DNA of 64,000 nt from Spongilla lacustris (taxonomy: Eukaryota; Porifera; Demospongiae; Spongillida; Spongillidae): assembly GCA_949361645.1 (NCBI GenBank), contig OX442422.1, forward strand, positions 6,137,642 to 6,201,641. Direction: 5' to 3'. The notes beneath the pieces are model-generated. The model worked only from the letters and a program-made list of their open reading frames with translations, searched no databases and was not told where the DNA came from. Made by a program: the position numbers and the translations under genes. Below, piece after piece: positions 47,501 through 60,632 of this stretch (position 1 is its first letter; each line of letters opens with the position of its first letter).

Positions 47501-48570
47501 ATACGTGTACAAGTAAAAATATATTATACACTGTAATGTACAATGTAGTCACACGTAATTAGGTTTTGAATATTCCTATTCCTAAGTAGTACGCGTGGGA
47601 TGCATGCTCGATGCTACTTGACATGCAATAGTGATCATGCATGTACCATATGCATGCACGTACCTCACTGAGCAAACCGTAAATGCTTTGGTCCAGCTGT
47701 GTAGTATTGCCGGTAAAGACCTCACGACAATTATTGTAAAGCCCGTCATACATCAGCGATGGTGCAGACAAAACTACTCCTTTCTCGTCTACGGATTTCG
47801 TCAACTCAGTTTCCTGCACTGTAGAATTTCTGCATATATCAACGGCCATTACATCATCTCCTTGATATGGAATTAAGTTAGCTTTTGAAGTGTTAGATAG
47901 ATCTTGTGGTTTCCCTGGCACTGCGCAGAGGATAAGTATAGCTCACTAATACACTGTACATACATGTACATTGTATGTACTCATACTGATATCGTGGACA
48001 TGCACAACATATACACATACAGTGTGTACATATATTTAGGCGCCCAGGGATGGTATATGCTGATCTTTAAAAATATATATCCGTTTATTTTTTTACCTTT
48101 TCTTTGGCACCCATCACCCTCGATCCGAGTTAAGTGCTTAGCTTTAGGTTTTCTTCTCTTGACCATCAGAATAGCGCCAATAGTTATTAGCAGAGCGAGG
48201 ATGAGAAGAAGAAGAACCACGATGGGACTCACCACCGCCGCCACGACAGTACTTTCGTTCACTACAGCGTTAGGTGTTTGACTCATAAGACCGGTGGTAG
48301 AGGTCACCTGGTTCAGCGTAGTAGGGACGTAGCGTGTTGGCGCGGTGCCAGTACTAGCGGGCAAAGGTGTGGCCGTCGATGATTTGATATTTGTGCCTGT
48401 TGTAGGCTGGGAAGCTGAGGAGGCGAAAGACGTCGATTTTGCTCCAGTTATCGTAGTCGATGTCGGAGTTGTCGCGCTTGATTTCACAGAAGTTGAATTT
48501 GTTCGGAGCGACGTAGTCGTCAAAATTGAAGTCTTTTGGCTAGTGCTCATTGCCGAAGATGGCGTACGGA
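44373..48570 (-). CDS. Receptor tyrosine kinase, transmembrane to C-terminus (gene span)
   Basis: Ten exons, all with GT/AG borders and consistent phases, encode about 593 residues: a Ser/Thr-rich stalk, one membrane segment, a juxtamembrane region with several Tyr, a complete kinase domain and a short tail ending NVYT. Kinase landmarks in order: [27 protein letters not shown] activation loop, [29 protein letters not shown]. All catalytic residues are kept, so an active enzyme phosphorylating Tyr on itself and partners at the plasma membrane is expected. Extracellular exons are not visible; palindrome 2 starts 110 bp upstream. Partial copies lie in palindrome 1. Confidence 0.9.
44575..45220. 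other. Last RTK intron
   Basis: 646 bp. Its right end (45100-45220) is homologous to 12228-12365 beside the kinase pseudogene, showing that intron DNA was copied with the exons. Confidence 0.7.
45221..45306 (-). CDS. RTK exon i: helices G-H
   Basis: 86 bp, phase 0 to 2, reading through [17 protein letters not shown], the CW motif near the end of Tyr kinase domains. It is too short and out of the way to stand out as an open frame; found by matching phases and splice sites. Confidence 0.85.
45369..45482 (-). CDS. RTK exon h: lower lobe
   Basis: 114 bp, phase 0. Encodes [17 protein letters not shown] and the following PYEAYTNQQ. Also absent from palindrome 1. Confidence 0.92.
45539..45631 (-). 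CDS. RTK exon g: DFG and activation loop
   Basis: 93 bp, phase 0 at both ends. [10 protein letters not shown], acidic DDDEYY (activation-loop tyrosines) and VKWTAPE. Deleted from the palindrome 1 pseudogenes. Confidence 0.93.
45792..45945 (-). CDS. RTK exon f: catalytic loop
   Basis: 154 bp, phase 2 to 0. Encodes helix E and HRDLAARN, the catalytic loop form typical of receptor-type Tyr kinases, ending at VCK. Confidence 0.93.
46004..46071 (-). CDS. RTK exon e: hinge
   Basis: 68-bp exon, phase 0 to 2, reading [18 protein letters not shown]: the hinge and helix D of the kinase. Confidence 0.88.
46155..46368 (-). CDS. RTK exon d: ATP-binding lobe
   Basis: Phase 2 to 0. Carries the glycine loop GSGEFGTV, the ATP-anchoring Lys in VALKML, the helix C Glu in FLQEAAI, and NIVRLYGVV. 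The palindrome 1 copy has an extra Tyr-Gly after NHG. Confidence 0.93.
46460..46581 (-). CDS. RTK exon c: juxtamembrane with YEEI
   Basis: Phase 0 to 2. Encodes [20 protein letters not shown] then [10 protein letters not shown]. Phospho-YEEI is the preferred ligand of Src-family SH2 domains, so this is a plausible docking site; the palindrome 1 copies read YGEI instead. Confidence 0.9.
46582..47066. other. RTK intron portion, nothing recognised
   Basis: AT-rich intron between the juxtamembrane exon and the RLE fragment. Confidence 0.55.
47067..47339 (+). pseudogene. RLE-type non-LTR C-terminal fragment F
   Basis: Reads [20 protein letters not shown] through [13 protein letters not shown] and [20 protein letters not shown] to a TGA at 47337-47339, matching the last ~85 residues of the RLE family. 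Upstream the frame is broken. It lies antisense inside an RTK intron, and its own frame is intact, so it is a fairly young 5'-truncated insertion. Confidence 0.85.
47340..47663. other. RTK intron portion
   Basis: Between exon b and the RLE remnant; holds an inverted pair around ATTAGAAGGAAGTCTAAT near 47482-47502. No coding. Confidence 0.5.
47664..47920 (-). CDS. RTK exon b: juxtamembrane, tyrosine-bearing
   Basis: Acceptor CTGCGCAG, donor GTACGT, phase 1 to 0. Contains MYDGLYNN and SIYGLLSE, Tyr sites that could be phosphorylated. This exon is not present in the palindrome 1 copies. Confidence 0.82.
48097..48570 (-). CDS. RTK exon a: Ser/Thr-rich stalk and membrane segment
   Basis: Acceptor ATCCAG, donor GTAAAA, ends in phase 1. 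About 120 residues dominated by Thr and Ser (likely O-glycosylated stalk) precede the hydrophobic run [17 protein letters not shown] and the stop-transfer VKRRKPK. An upstream exon must supply the first base of its first codon. Confidence 0.88.
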
Positions 48571-49470
48571 CTGGATGTACAACTACATAATAACATGTAG
48601 GCTTTATATACGTATGTACGTTGTGTCAAATCAATGAAGTCAGTATACGATGCGTTTTCGTCGAGCAATCGTGGATGAAGTAGTATAGAGTAGGTAGCTA
48701 GTCTCGCAAGCCAGACGTACTTCGACGTACCGGCACGAGTAGAGGGCATCGGCCACTGATTATGTACACAATTTCCAACAGGCCCAATCAGATTACAGCT
48801 TACATAATCTCATGTGACCTCTAGCGGTTTTGTTGCATTCCTTAATTAATATAGTCGAATCAGCAATTCTGGAAGCTATATATATATATATATATATATG
48901 CAGCTGCTACATTTCTGGGTTATTTGCAGTTTGGTCAACCATAGGAATTGGCTGGAAAGCACTTTTTTTTTTACTAGGATATAGGCCCTGAAAATGCGAG
49001 CGGGGGGGGGGGGGGGGGGGGGGGGGGGGTAGAAGGGCGCGCCCTACCAAACGCGCTGGTAGGGCCCGCCCTTCTAGACCCCCTCTCACCGGCCCTGAGT
49101 ACGGTGGCCCGGTACCTCGCGCTCAGAGCATTGTGTCCAGCGCAATCGTACGAAATTGCGTAGCGCGCAGTGCAATTGTACGAAATTGCGTAGCGCAATT
49201 GTACGAAATTGCGTAGAGTCCGTGTGCACAGCGCACTAACTTTGGGATATAAGTTTCAATTACGTCATCCGTCTAGTGACAAAATAAAATTATGGCTGTT
49301 TCCTTCCTGCATCGTGACGACCCAAAGGTCGAAAGTAAGTGAAGTACTGGTAGTGGTAGTGACAGCAGGCAGAAACATGCATGTTTTAATACGTTCCAGG
49401 GCTCATTGTGAGATACTGGAGGCAGCAGAAGAGTGACCAGGTCATGCTAGCCTATTTGCGCTTCGTGCAT

Positions 49471-50783
49471 CTGGTACCTGTAGGAAAAATAGCGTCTCTT
49501 GGGTTACGAAGGCGTCGAATTGCTGACACCCCTTTTCAGTTGTTGTGTGATGCTATAAAGGTTCGTTAGTTGTGTCGTGAATGCATGTTTAAAGATCGAT
49601 CGATGCCTGAGCTGCATGCATGTCCGATTTTACGGGAGGTGCTGAAAACATCAAACTCCTACAGACCAAATACGGGCATCGATCTTTAAACTTGCAATCA
49701 CGACACAACTAACGAACCTTTATAGCATCACACAACAACTGAAGAGGGGTTTCAGCAATTCGATGCCTTCGTAACCCAAGAGATAGTCTCGTACCCAGAC
49801 CCAAATGTACGTAACGATGATTATCGCTTACAGTATAACATCACGTACAGAGGGTCTGGGAATGAAGTCGTGGGAAATGGTTCTATGTTACCTGAATTTG
49901 GTCGAACCAATCAAATTGCAGCGATTTGTGACGTATACATTCCAACGCTACGGCTCGTCAGCTAATTGCATTTCTAGCATACCAATCGCAAAACCACACC
50001 CAAAGTGTGATCGGAAGGTATTTCCAAGTCAGCGTTAGACCTAGATGGTTTTATGGCTCTTGCGTCAGAAAGACTACAGTAGGTTACTTAACTCTTTGCC
50101 GAAGCCAGCATAAGCCTAGAAGGCATTTTCCGCGCGTGGTTTAGCAGTGCTGTCTCTTTGTCTCATCCACTGTACCCTCCTTACTCCTTGGACCAAGCTC
50201 TTACCTCTACGATTGGTAGGTCTAAGCTGGCAACCTGACGATACTTGCCATCTTTGGCCGAAGCCACAAATTGTACTTGCGGGGTGCGCTCTTATTAGAA
50301 GATGCCCTTCCAGACGGCTGGACTTTGCGATCGGGTGATAGGGGCTCAGAGGTTGGCCTCGGGATGGCCACTAAAAGCGAGGAATCCCTTATGCGGATTA
50401 GGGCTTAGCACGAGAAACAGTACCCTGTGTTCTAGGATTTTTTCACAAAACCACCGACGTCGGACGGGACCGACTAGACCTGGCACACTGCCCAAGTATT
50501 AAACCCTAACTTAATACGGTGAGTAACCCTTAGCCTAAGTCTCCACAATTTGCGACCACCCGCATAGGTCATAATTGATTTCGTGACGCAGCAGAACATT
50601 TGTGACGACATAAAAGTTATGTAATTCTCAACATTCCAACGACATTCCAAGAACCATTTCCCACGACTTCATTCCCAGACCCTCTGTACGTGATGTTATA
50701 CCTTAAGCGATAATCATCGTTACGTACATTTGGGTCTGGGTACGAGACTACCCAAGAGACGCTATTTTCCCTACAGGTACCAG
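49471..50783. mobile_element. Interrupted foldback MITE (palindrome 2, right)
   Basis: Mirror of 37500-38812. Confidence 0.85.
49784..50750. mobile_element. MULE-like element (palindrome 2, right)
   Basis: Mirror of 37533-38499, with CCCAAGAGA at 49775-49783 and 50751-50759. Confidence 0.8.
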
Positions 50784-52833
50784 GAAGCCACACACATTTG
50801 CCAAGACAATATACAGGGTGTCCACGAATGAACGCAACGCTTTTGATTTTGAATAACTTTTGATAGGATGGAGCAAAAAATCTGGTATTTTGAAACAAAG
50901 TTGGTCGGTTTCCTCAAATTTTTTTCCAATAATTTAATTAAAACATTATTAATAATGCTAATTAATTTTAATAAGCACAACAAATTAACTGATTTAAAAG
51001 GTCGTCTGTGTTCAGGTATCGGTTGTGAAGCTTCGATCAAAATATTGGATTTTTTCCACCTACTAAACTGAAACTACGATCCACTGCCTATTTTTCTTCG
51101 CATACGCATGCGCACACGACCTCGTCCTAAGACTTAATCTCATAATTAAATCGCTGTTATAGTCACGTGATAATACGGAGGCGGATCTTTAAGCACTCAG
51201 ACCTGATGCCCCACCTTCTAGTGGGTGTCACATCACGTGATACAATTCGAAGGCGGATGCAACTCCTTATGCCCCACCTCCTACGTGGGTGTTGCGAGTC
51301 CATAGCTTTCATGTTTACAAGCATCGAATATGGTGCGCCTCAATTAGCACAATCGCACAGAGAGGCAATGAACGGTGTGGTACGTACGGATTGATATGCG
51401 GTGCCATTCTGTGAGTTAGTGAATCTGAGACGCACACACGCGGGTTAGTACTAAGTAGACACGCAAAAATGAAATGTAAGAATTGATCACATACCTTCCA
51501 GCTCTCTCAGAGCTAATAATAGCTTAAAGAATACTTTTGTGTCATGTGAGTGCCATTTATGGAAGCCTCGTACCATCCATATGTGAAGGGTCAGTGAGCA
51601 TTCAAGCCTCCATCCAGTGCTGTTGAGGTTATCTGCTTAGAAAACCTCTAAGGGTGTGCTTTCATTTAAATTGTAACGTTGTGTGTTATTCCTTCAGTAA
51701 AAAGTAACGGAATAGGTATGGGGAAAGTTCCAGTTTTAAAGAAAGACCTGTGTGCTTTGCAATCATGATGTGAGCTACCCTTAATTGTTGCTGGTTTTAG
51801 ATGATAGTGTGCACAAATTCTGTTACTTAGAGTAAATTTATTTTAAAGCACTGACAAATGTTGCAAACCTCCAGCAAGGTTGTAGATGATTTGTTTCTGC
51901 TGTGCTTTACTTTCAATGCTCCATTTTTTGAAGCTCGTGTTTGGATGATATCATGCATAGAAAGTGTGCCATTTAAAGATAGGGTGTGCTTTAATTTCAA
52001 TGCATAAAATTAAGCTAGATACCTCGTTTTAAATAACAAACCTTTGTGCTTGCATCAAGTTGTAGCTTGCATCAAGTTGTAGCTATTTCCGTATCATAAT
52101 GTTTTTAACCTTTGCTTATGGGTATCTGTTACTTTATGCTTGACAGCCTAATATTGCAACCTACCAGTTAGGATTGGGGAAAGATGAATCATGTAGGGAC
52201 AGACTGTAGTATTTAAGTGAGTCGTGTTTTTATGTTAGGGGCCAATGCTTTCGTTTTAGAGTATCAGCTTATGTGTCAAGATGATATGCTTTAATTTCAA
52301 TGCATAACACATGGGTAGGCTCTCTTGTTTAGGAAATGCCTGTAGTTGTGATTTGAAGAATTGCCTTGGTATCGACTAATGCTGCAAGTAGGTTTAATTC
52401 TGATGCTGCAATTGGATTTCAGAGTAGTATTACAGCACCATGTTGTGTTTGCTGTTGTGATGTTACAAGCCTCCTTCTAGGTTTTAGATGGTGGATATAA
52501 GTGTTTGAGCCTTTAAGCTACTGCGTCACCAAGTCAATGTAGGAGTACTCTCTGCTTTAAGACTCAGATATTATTTGTCTATAGAAAAGCTTCACCGTCT
52601 AGAAAATAATAAATTACACCTGTAGGAACTCATCTGTAGGAACTGTAGAGTATTGAAAACATTACTGTTTGAAGAGATTAATGTTGTGAGCCATTTAGCT
52701 AAGTTCCCTGGACATTGTGCATAATTTCATACCATCCAGCAATGTGTTTGCAGACAAAAGGATTTGAAGTATGTGCTTGGAAAATCCCTGTCTAAATAAG
52801 GGTGTGCTTTTATTGAAATCTTGTGAGTTTCAT

Positions 52834-52834
<1 letters not shown>

Positions 52835-52907
<73 letters not shown>
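52835..52907. repeat. (GT)n microsatellite
   Basis: About 73 bp; partner (CA)n at 62008-62091 is longer. Confidence 0.95.
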
Positions 52908-52910
<3 letters not shown>

Positions 52911-54286
52911 ACGCGAAATGAAAGACCTGTGTGCTTTGCAATCATGATGTGAGCTACCCTTAATTATTGCTGGTTTTAGATGATAGTGTGCACAAATTCT
53001 GTTACTTAGGGTGAATTTATATTAAAGCACTGACAAATGTTGCAAACCTCCAGCAGGTTTTAGATGATTTGTTTAAAGAGAAGCTGTGCTTTACTTTCAA
53101 TGCTCCATTTTTTGAAGCTCGTGTTTGGATGATATCATGGAAAGTGTGCCGTTTAAAGATAGGGTGTGCTTTAATTTCAATGCATAAATTTTGAGTCTCA
53201 TAGCTAGATACCTCGTTTTAAATAACAAACCTATGTGCTTGCATCAAGTTGTAGCTATTTCCGTATCATAATGTTTTTAACCTTTGCTTATGGATATCTG
53301 TTACTTTATGCTTGACAGCCTAATATTGCAACCTGCCAGTTGGGATTGGGGAAAGATGAATCATGTAGGGACAGACTGTAGTATTTAAGTGAGTCGTGTT
53401 TTTATGTTAGGGGCCAATGCTTTCGTTTTAGAGTATCAGCTTATGTGTCAAGATGATTTCATGGAAAGAGTACTAGTGCCATTTAAAGATTGGATGTGCT
53501 TTAATTTAAATGCATAACAAATGGGTAAGCTCTCTTATTTAGGAAATGCCTATAGATCTAGATGTGATTTGAAGAATTGCTTTAGTATCAACTTGCATCG
53601 TGATGTGGGCCTCTTGGCTAGTTCCAGATCATGTTGTTCTTAAATTATGCTTTAACAGACTTCTTTGTTATGTCGCAGTGTTTTAAAGCATTGAATAATG
53701 TTTATAGCTTCCAGCAAGGTTTAAAATGTTTGGGAAGATAGCTGTGTCTTAAGACAACAATTACATGCATCATGTTGTGATCCTAGCTCTTAGCTACATG
53801 TAGTTCTCAGATGTTGCTATACTTTAGGAGATCCCTGTTGTGATGTTGCAAGCCTCCTGCTAGGTTTTAGATGGTTGGATATAAGTGTGGTGCATGTCCT
53901 TACATCAATAATATTGTGAGACTTTTAGCTACTCAGTACTGCGTCACCAAGTCAATGTAGAGTACTCTCTGCTTTAAGAGACTCAGGTGTTACTTGTGTA
54001 TGTGTGCTTAGAAAAGCTCTGTGTTCTTGAAAAAATGTATATTAAAGCTACAAATTACATATGTAGGAACTGTAGAGTATTGGCTGTTTTAAGAAAGAGA
54101 TGTTGTGAGCAATTAAGTTCCCTGGACATTGTGCATGCATGTGAGCACTTAGTATCTGAGGGTATGCTTTAATTTCATACCATCCAATTATGTGTTTGCA
54201 CACAAAAGGGTTGAGCATACTGTTAAAGTATGCACTTGAAAAACTTCTAGAGGGTGTGCTTTTATTCAAATGTTGTGAGCTTCATG

Positions 54287-54398
<112 letters not shown>

Positions 54399-56990
54399 AT
54401 GTATATGTTATTGATGGTTCTCTGTTTTAAAAGCCTCAGGACTGTTGTTATGGGAGGATTGATTTCATTTTTGGTTACAAGTCTCCAGCTAAGTTTCAGA
54501 TGTGTATTTTTCATAGAGTTGTGGTTGCATCATGATCAGGTTGTGATTGAGCCATGTAGCTAGTTCAAGATTATAATGGTTGTTGTTGCATATGATTTAA
54601 GGCCCTATTATTTAAATTGACTCATGTCTTTATGTCATGGTGTGCTTATCAACTCAATTGTGTCAAGATTTTAAAATGCCATTTTATAAGAGCAGGAATG
54701 CATCATGTAGCAAGTTCGCATTTCATAGTTGGACCAACATGTGGTTAGATTCTCTTGTTTTGTTATGTGAGCTTTCAATCCCTGACGAGTAAAGAAATAT
54801 TTGCACACAATGATTGTGCATGCTGCTGAGGTATGAAAACTGCTGTGTTAAATGAGGGTGTGCTTTCATTGAAAATGTATAGTTGTAAGCTTCAACTGTG
54901 TTGCTGTACATGTACGTTTTAGCTAGATGGATGGGGAAGGTTGCTTCCATATCATAGTGTGGGCTGTTCTTTATATCAAGCTGCTTAAAAAAATTCCTGT
55001 TGTAATGTTAGGGAATTTACTTTCATTTTTAAGCACTGGCAAATGGTATAAGCCTCCAGCAAGAGTTTAGATCATTTGTTTTAAGAGAAGGTGCGCTTTA
55101 TTTTCAATTCCCACCCCAGATGCTTGTGAATGGATGGGCTCTCTTCTTCTTAAATGCACGACTCAGACGAGCCTTAACTTGTTGTGATATGAATGAGTGT
55201 TTTCATTACAAAATAAAAAGTAGATAATGTTACAAGCCAGCAGTTAGGTTCACAATGCTTGGATTTAAGAGCGGTGCATGACATTGTTTCATGTTACAAG
55301 CCCATTAGCTAGTTCCCAGGTTATGGTGGGCATCATATTTTTATGTGCTTTCATTTCATTGCATTGAGTGATGTAATACGTTGCACAAGGTAAATGTGTT
55401 TAAGGTAATATGTAATATTGTGAGTTTCTTTTTAAAAGAGTAGTCTAGGTTTTACATGGTTGTGAAGAAAAGAGGTGTGCTTTGCATGATGATGTTAGCC
55501 TCTTAGCTAGCTCCCAGATCACAATTTGTGCTTTTGTTTATGTTGAGAGTATGCTCTTTTATTTAAGACATTCACGTTGTACATGTATGTTAGGGAGTGC
55601 TTTCATTTCAGAGTATATGTGTTGAGCCTCTAGCTAGGTGTTAGATGATTTGGAAGACTGCTGTGTTAAGAGGAGTGCTTTAGTTTGAATGCATCGTGTT
55701 GCAAACTTCTCATCCAATATACCAGTCTGTTGCTTATGTATGAGTATTTATCTTATATAAGTTCTCCAACTCCATGAAAGGTTGTGCTTTTATTTCATAG
55801 CATCCAGTTATGCAATGTTTCCCAAGGTGATATGCTGTTGAAGTACAATGTATGTGCTAAGAAAATCCCTGTGTTAAATAAGGGTGTGCTATTTATTGTA
55901 GTATTGTGAGCTTCTAGCTTTAATTTGTGATTCCTTTAAAATTACATGTAAATAGTAGTCTCTGTATAAATTTATATCTGATGAGTGGGAAGTGCCATTT
56001 TAAGAGAGGGCGTGCTTTGATTCATCACGTTGCCTACATGTATGTATGGGTAGACACTCTCTTCTTTAAGAGACTCCTGTTTTCAAGCATCACATTTTCG
56101 GATGATTAGATGCATCATGTTGTGAGGTACCTAGCTGGTTTCCAGATTATGTACATAAATATTATTGGCTGCTTTGCTTTCAGAGACTCTTGTGTGCATT
56201 CATTTCAAAGCTATCTGTAATAAAATTTTGAACTATGTGCTTAGAAAACCTCTGCATTAAATGACGGAGTGATGATTGGGAAGAATGCTGTTTTAAGACA
56301 GCAGCTGCTTTATTGCATCCTGTTTTAGCCCCTAAGCTATTTACTGATATGATTAAGCTGGGGCTTAAGGTTTTATGTGATATGCATGTTGCATGTTCCA
56401 GTTTTCATAGTGAGGCTATGTGTGCAGGGGTAGATTCTCTGGTGTTTTTTGTTTTTTGTTATGTGAATATGTGCTTTCAATACAGACAGTAATTTAATCC
56501 TGCACTAATTGAGCAATTTACACATGCTGTTAAAGTTTGTGCTTGGAAGAGCTCTGTGTTAAGTTAGTCGAGCTTTCATGATACAAATGCTGTAAGCTTA
56601 ACTTAGAGCTGTGTCACTTTTGTGTGTTATTCCTTTAAAAGTAAGGTTAGGGGTATTCTCTGCTTAAAAATACTGGCTGTGTAAGATTACAGTTTTAAGA
56701 GAGGTGTACTTTGCATCATAATGTGTTAGTTTCCAGATCACAACTTGTGCTGTTGGTTATGTATGGTCAGGCTCTCGTCTCATGGAGACACGTGTTGTGT
56801 GCTTTCATTTTTAAGTATCAACTATGTTGCAAGCCGCATAGATTTCCAAGACAAGGATTTAAGAGTGGTTAGTTTTCAGGTCATAGTGTCAGTGCTCAAG
56901 TATGGGTAGACCAGCTCACAACTTTAATAGATTCCTGTCGTTATGTTGCCTAGAAAATGTCTGTGTTAAATGAGGCTGGTTGTACTAGCT

Positions 56991-58124
56991 TTCAACATGT
57001 ATGAACTGTCACAACATTCATCTTCAATGAAAGCGCACCCTTATTTTAAATATAGTTTTTTTTTTTTAAGTACAAATGCACAGTCATCTTGTGTGACATT
57101 ACACTACAACCTGGGACATCATCATACAGGCACATTCCACTACATGTACATTTATTTAAAAATCTACATGTACGTGTATTTGTAGAGCATATGGGAACAT
57201 GGAAGACATACACTGAAGTGAGTACCTTGCTGAGTAAAACAGATGGTGAACTTATATCAGTAACATCTCTCACATTAAGGAACAATGTAAATTAAATTCA
57301 TATAAAACCTCATGCATGTCCTTTGCAATGAATTTAATTAGGCCCCAACATCCAAAATGTAGAACTACATGTATTTTGATAACCTTGATTCAACAAAATC
57401 CATAATGGTAGCTCACTAAAAGGACATAAACTCCATTGTAATGACTGTTTTTGAATACTCTCTCCATACATGTACCTCACAACAGCATGCAAAATAATCT
57501 TCTATAAAATAAAGCACTATCTCACTTAACAACAAAGCAGAGCAAACATGAGCTTCAGTCATCAGCCTTTCAAACTGGGGGCTAGCTGGAGACATTTAAC
57601 ATAAAATGTATATACTAGTAGTGCTTTGAAATGAAAAAAAAAAAACACCCTCACATTCAAATAAGAGTCCTTTTGTGCAGAGACTTTTCAAGAAAAATAA
57701 AAAACCCTTGCTTTTCCTTTTTATTTTTGGCAAGGTAGTTTCTTGTCAGAGAATGCTTAAGACTGCTTATTGAAATGGCGGCAGGGATAGTTGACCAATA
57801 GAATGCATGCAGCATTTGGAGACCAATTAGATTATACAAAAATAGTATAAAGTTCCTCAGTTTACATGTATGTGCACATGTACTGTGAAGAATGCCTCAA
57901 GCAGCAAGAGCCCATAGGCTGACAGTAAAGCAAAGAGCAGGTTCTACAATGAGAGTGGGAAACATGCCTACCTCACAGTAAGCAGGTTCAGGAAGGACTA
58001 CTCATCCTGAAATTTTTTTCGCCGAAGCACTGTGCTTAGGTTGGTATTTAAATTAGATATGGGACCATGGAAGACATGATCCTAATCATCCTAAATAATA
58101 TTAGTGGATGCTTTGTTATGACAC
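56991..58124. other. Loop of palindrome 3
   Basis: Satellite orientation switches here (AATGAAAGCGCACCC at about 57028). 57060-57500 is non-satellite DNA with TACATGTAC words; no transposase or other frame seen. Confidence 0.6.
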
Positions 58125-60571
58125 TCCCTCACAAAACAGGAGTCTCTTAAAGAAGAGAGTGTCTACCCATACATACATGTAGGCAACGTGATGAATCAAC
58201 GCAAGCCCTCTCTTTAAATGGCACTTTTCCCACATACAGATATAAATTTAAGCAGAGACTACTATTTAATTTTAAATGAATTACACAAAGCTAGAAGCTC
58301 ATAATATTACAATAAAAAGCACACCCTTATTTAACACAGGGATTTTCTTAGCACAAAATTCAACGGCATGTACATCAATCACCTTGGAAAAAATTGCATC
58401 ACTGGAGCACAACCTCTCATGAAATTGGAGAACTTCACGATGCATCCAAATTAAGCACTCCTCTTAACATACATGTAGCAGCCTTCCATATCATCTAACA
58501 CCTAGCTAGAGGCTCAACACATTAGCTTATACTCTGAAATGAAAGCACACCCTAGAGTGCTTTAAATAAAAGAGCATACTCTCAACATAAACAAAAGCAC
58601 AAATTGTGATCTGGGAGCTAGCTAAGAGGCTAACATCATCATGCAAAGCACACCTCTTTTCTTCACAACCATGAAAAACCTAGACTTCTCTTTTAAAAAG
58701 AAACTCACAATATTACATATTACCTTAAACACATTTACCTTGTGCAACGTATTACATCTCTCAATGCAATGAAATGAAAGCACATAAAAATATGATGCCC
58801 ACCATAACCTGGGAACTAGCTAATGGGCTTGTAACATGAAACAATGTCATGCACCGCTCTTAAATCCAAGCATTGTGAACCTAACTGCTGGCTTGTAACA
58901 TTATCTACTTTTTATGAAAACACTCCTTCATATCACAACAAGGCTCGTCTGAGTCGTGCATTTAAGAAGAAGAGAGCCCATCCATTCATAAGCACCAAAA
59001 AAGGATCTGGGGTGGGAATTGAAAATAAAGCACACATTCTCTTAAAACAAATGTTCTAAAACCTTGCTGGAGGCTTATACCATTTGCCAGTGCTTAAAAA
59101 TGAACGTAAACCCTAACATAGCAACAGGAATTTTTTTAAGCAGCTTGATATTAACAACAGCACACACTATGACCTGGAATTAGCATAGTTTAAAACTGTA
59201 ACCTTCCCCATAATATAAAACCTACAAGTGTATTTTTAAGCATGCAGAGACTACCTCTAACCTTACTTTTAAAGGAAAAACACTCACAGCTAAAAGCTCA
59301 CAACATTACATTTTCAATAAAAGCTCACCCTCATTTAACACAAGTTTTCATACTTCCACAGCATGGACAATCACTTTGTGCAAAGATTTCTTTACTGGAT
59401 ACATATTGAAAGTACACCTTCACATAACAAAAAAGCTACCCACATGTTGGTCTGGACACCTGTGACCTGGGAAGCATGATGCATGCCCTCTTCTAAAGGT
59501 GCAGTGCAGTGTCTTCCTATGAAAATGTAGCTGAAGGGCACACAATGGCATAACAGAAAACATGAGACACTTAAAACAAGAGAGCCTTAATGCAGAGTCC
59601 ATCCATACGCAACGTAGATATGGAACAAACTACAAGGCTCAGATGCAACCACAACTCTATGAAAACAGCAGTCTTCACAATCATCTGAAACTAAGCTGGA
59701 GGTTTGCAAGGTTCCAAACATGAATCAAAACTTCAAGTCACAACAAGAGAAGTATTTTAAAGCAGAAATATTCAATTACTATAAAACCATAACACACGCA
59801 GACACAAAATTTCAACATAAGCACACTCTCATATAACACAGACGTTTTCCAACCACCACGCACAATTAGTTTGCATAACTGGATGGTTAAAAAAAAAACC
59901 TTGCTGGAAGCTTGCAACATTTGTCAGTGCTTTAAACCAAAAGAATTTGTTTAAAAAGCAGATCAATTACACAAGCAACAGCTTAAACTATCATCTGGAA
60001 CTAGCAATAAGGCTCACATCTTGATGCAAGGTAGATCTTTTTATAAATAATAATCTTCCAACTCATCTAAAACCTACAGGTGTTCTAACCTTATTTTACA
60101 AATAACACACATCTAGAAGTGCACAACTTAACATTTTAAAGTACACCCAGATTTGACACTGTGGTTTTCATACCTCAGCTACATGTACAATCATTCTGTG
60201 CAAAGATCACTTTACTGGACCGGTATTGAAAGCTCACATAACAAAACAAGAGAACTATGACATGGGAACTTGCTACATGATGCATTCCTTCTCATTAAAA
60301 ATGGCAGTTTTCCTATGAAAATCTAGGTGAAGGTTTGACACCATTGAGTTGATAGGCACACCATGACATGAAGATGTGAGTCAATTTAAATAATAGGGCC
60401 TTAAAGCATATACAACAACAAACATTATAATCTAGAACTAGTTACATGGCTCAATCACAACCTGATCATGATGCAACCACACATTTACTAGAGGCTTGTA
60501 ACCAAAATGAACTCACAACCTCCCACAACAACAGTCCTGAGGCTTTTAAAACAGACTCTACCATCAATAAC

Positions 60572-60632
60572 ATATACACACACACACGCACACACACACG
60601 CACACATACACACACGCACACACACACACACA
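60572..60632. repeat. (CA)n microsatellite, interrupted
   Basis: CA repeats with CG and TA interruptions. Confidence 0.93.

Larger units (their letters stand above)
48681..51741. repeat. Palindrome 2, right arm
   Basis: Exact reverse complement of 36542-39602. Its inner end lies 110 bp upstream of RTK exon a. Its outer 700 bp is also part of palindrome 3. Confidence 0.97.
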
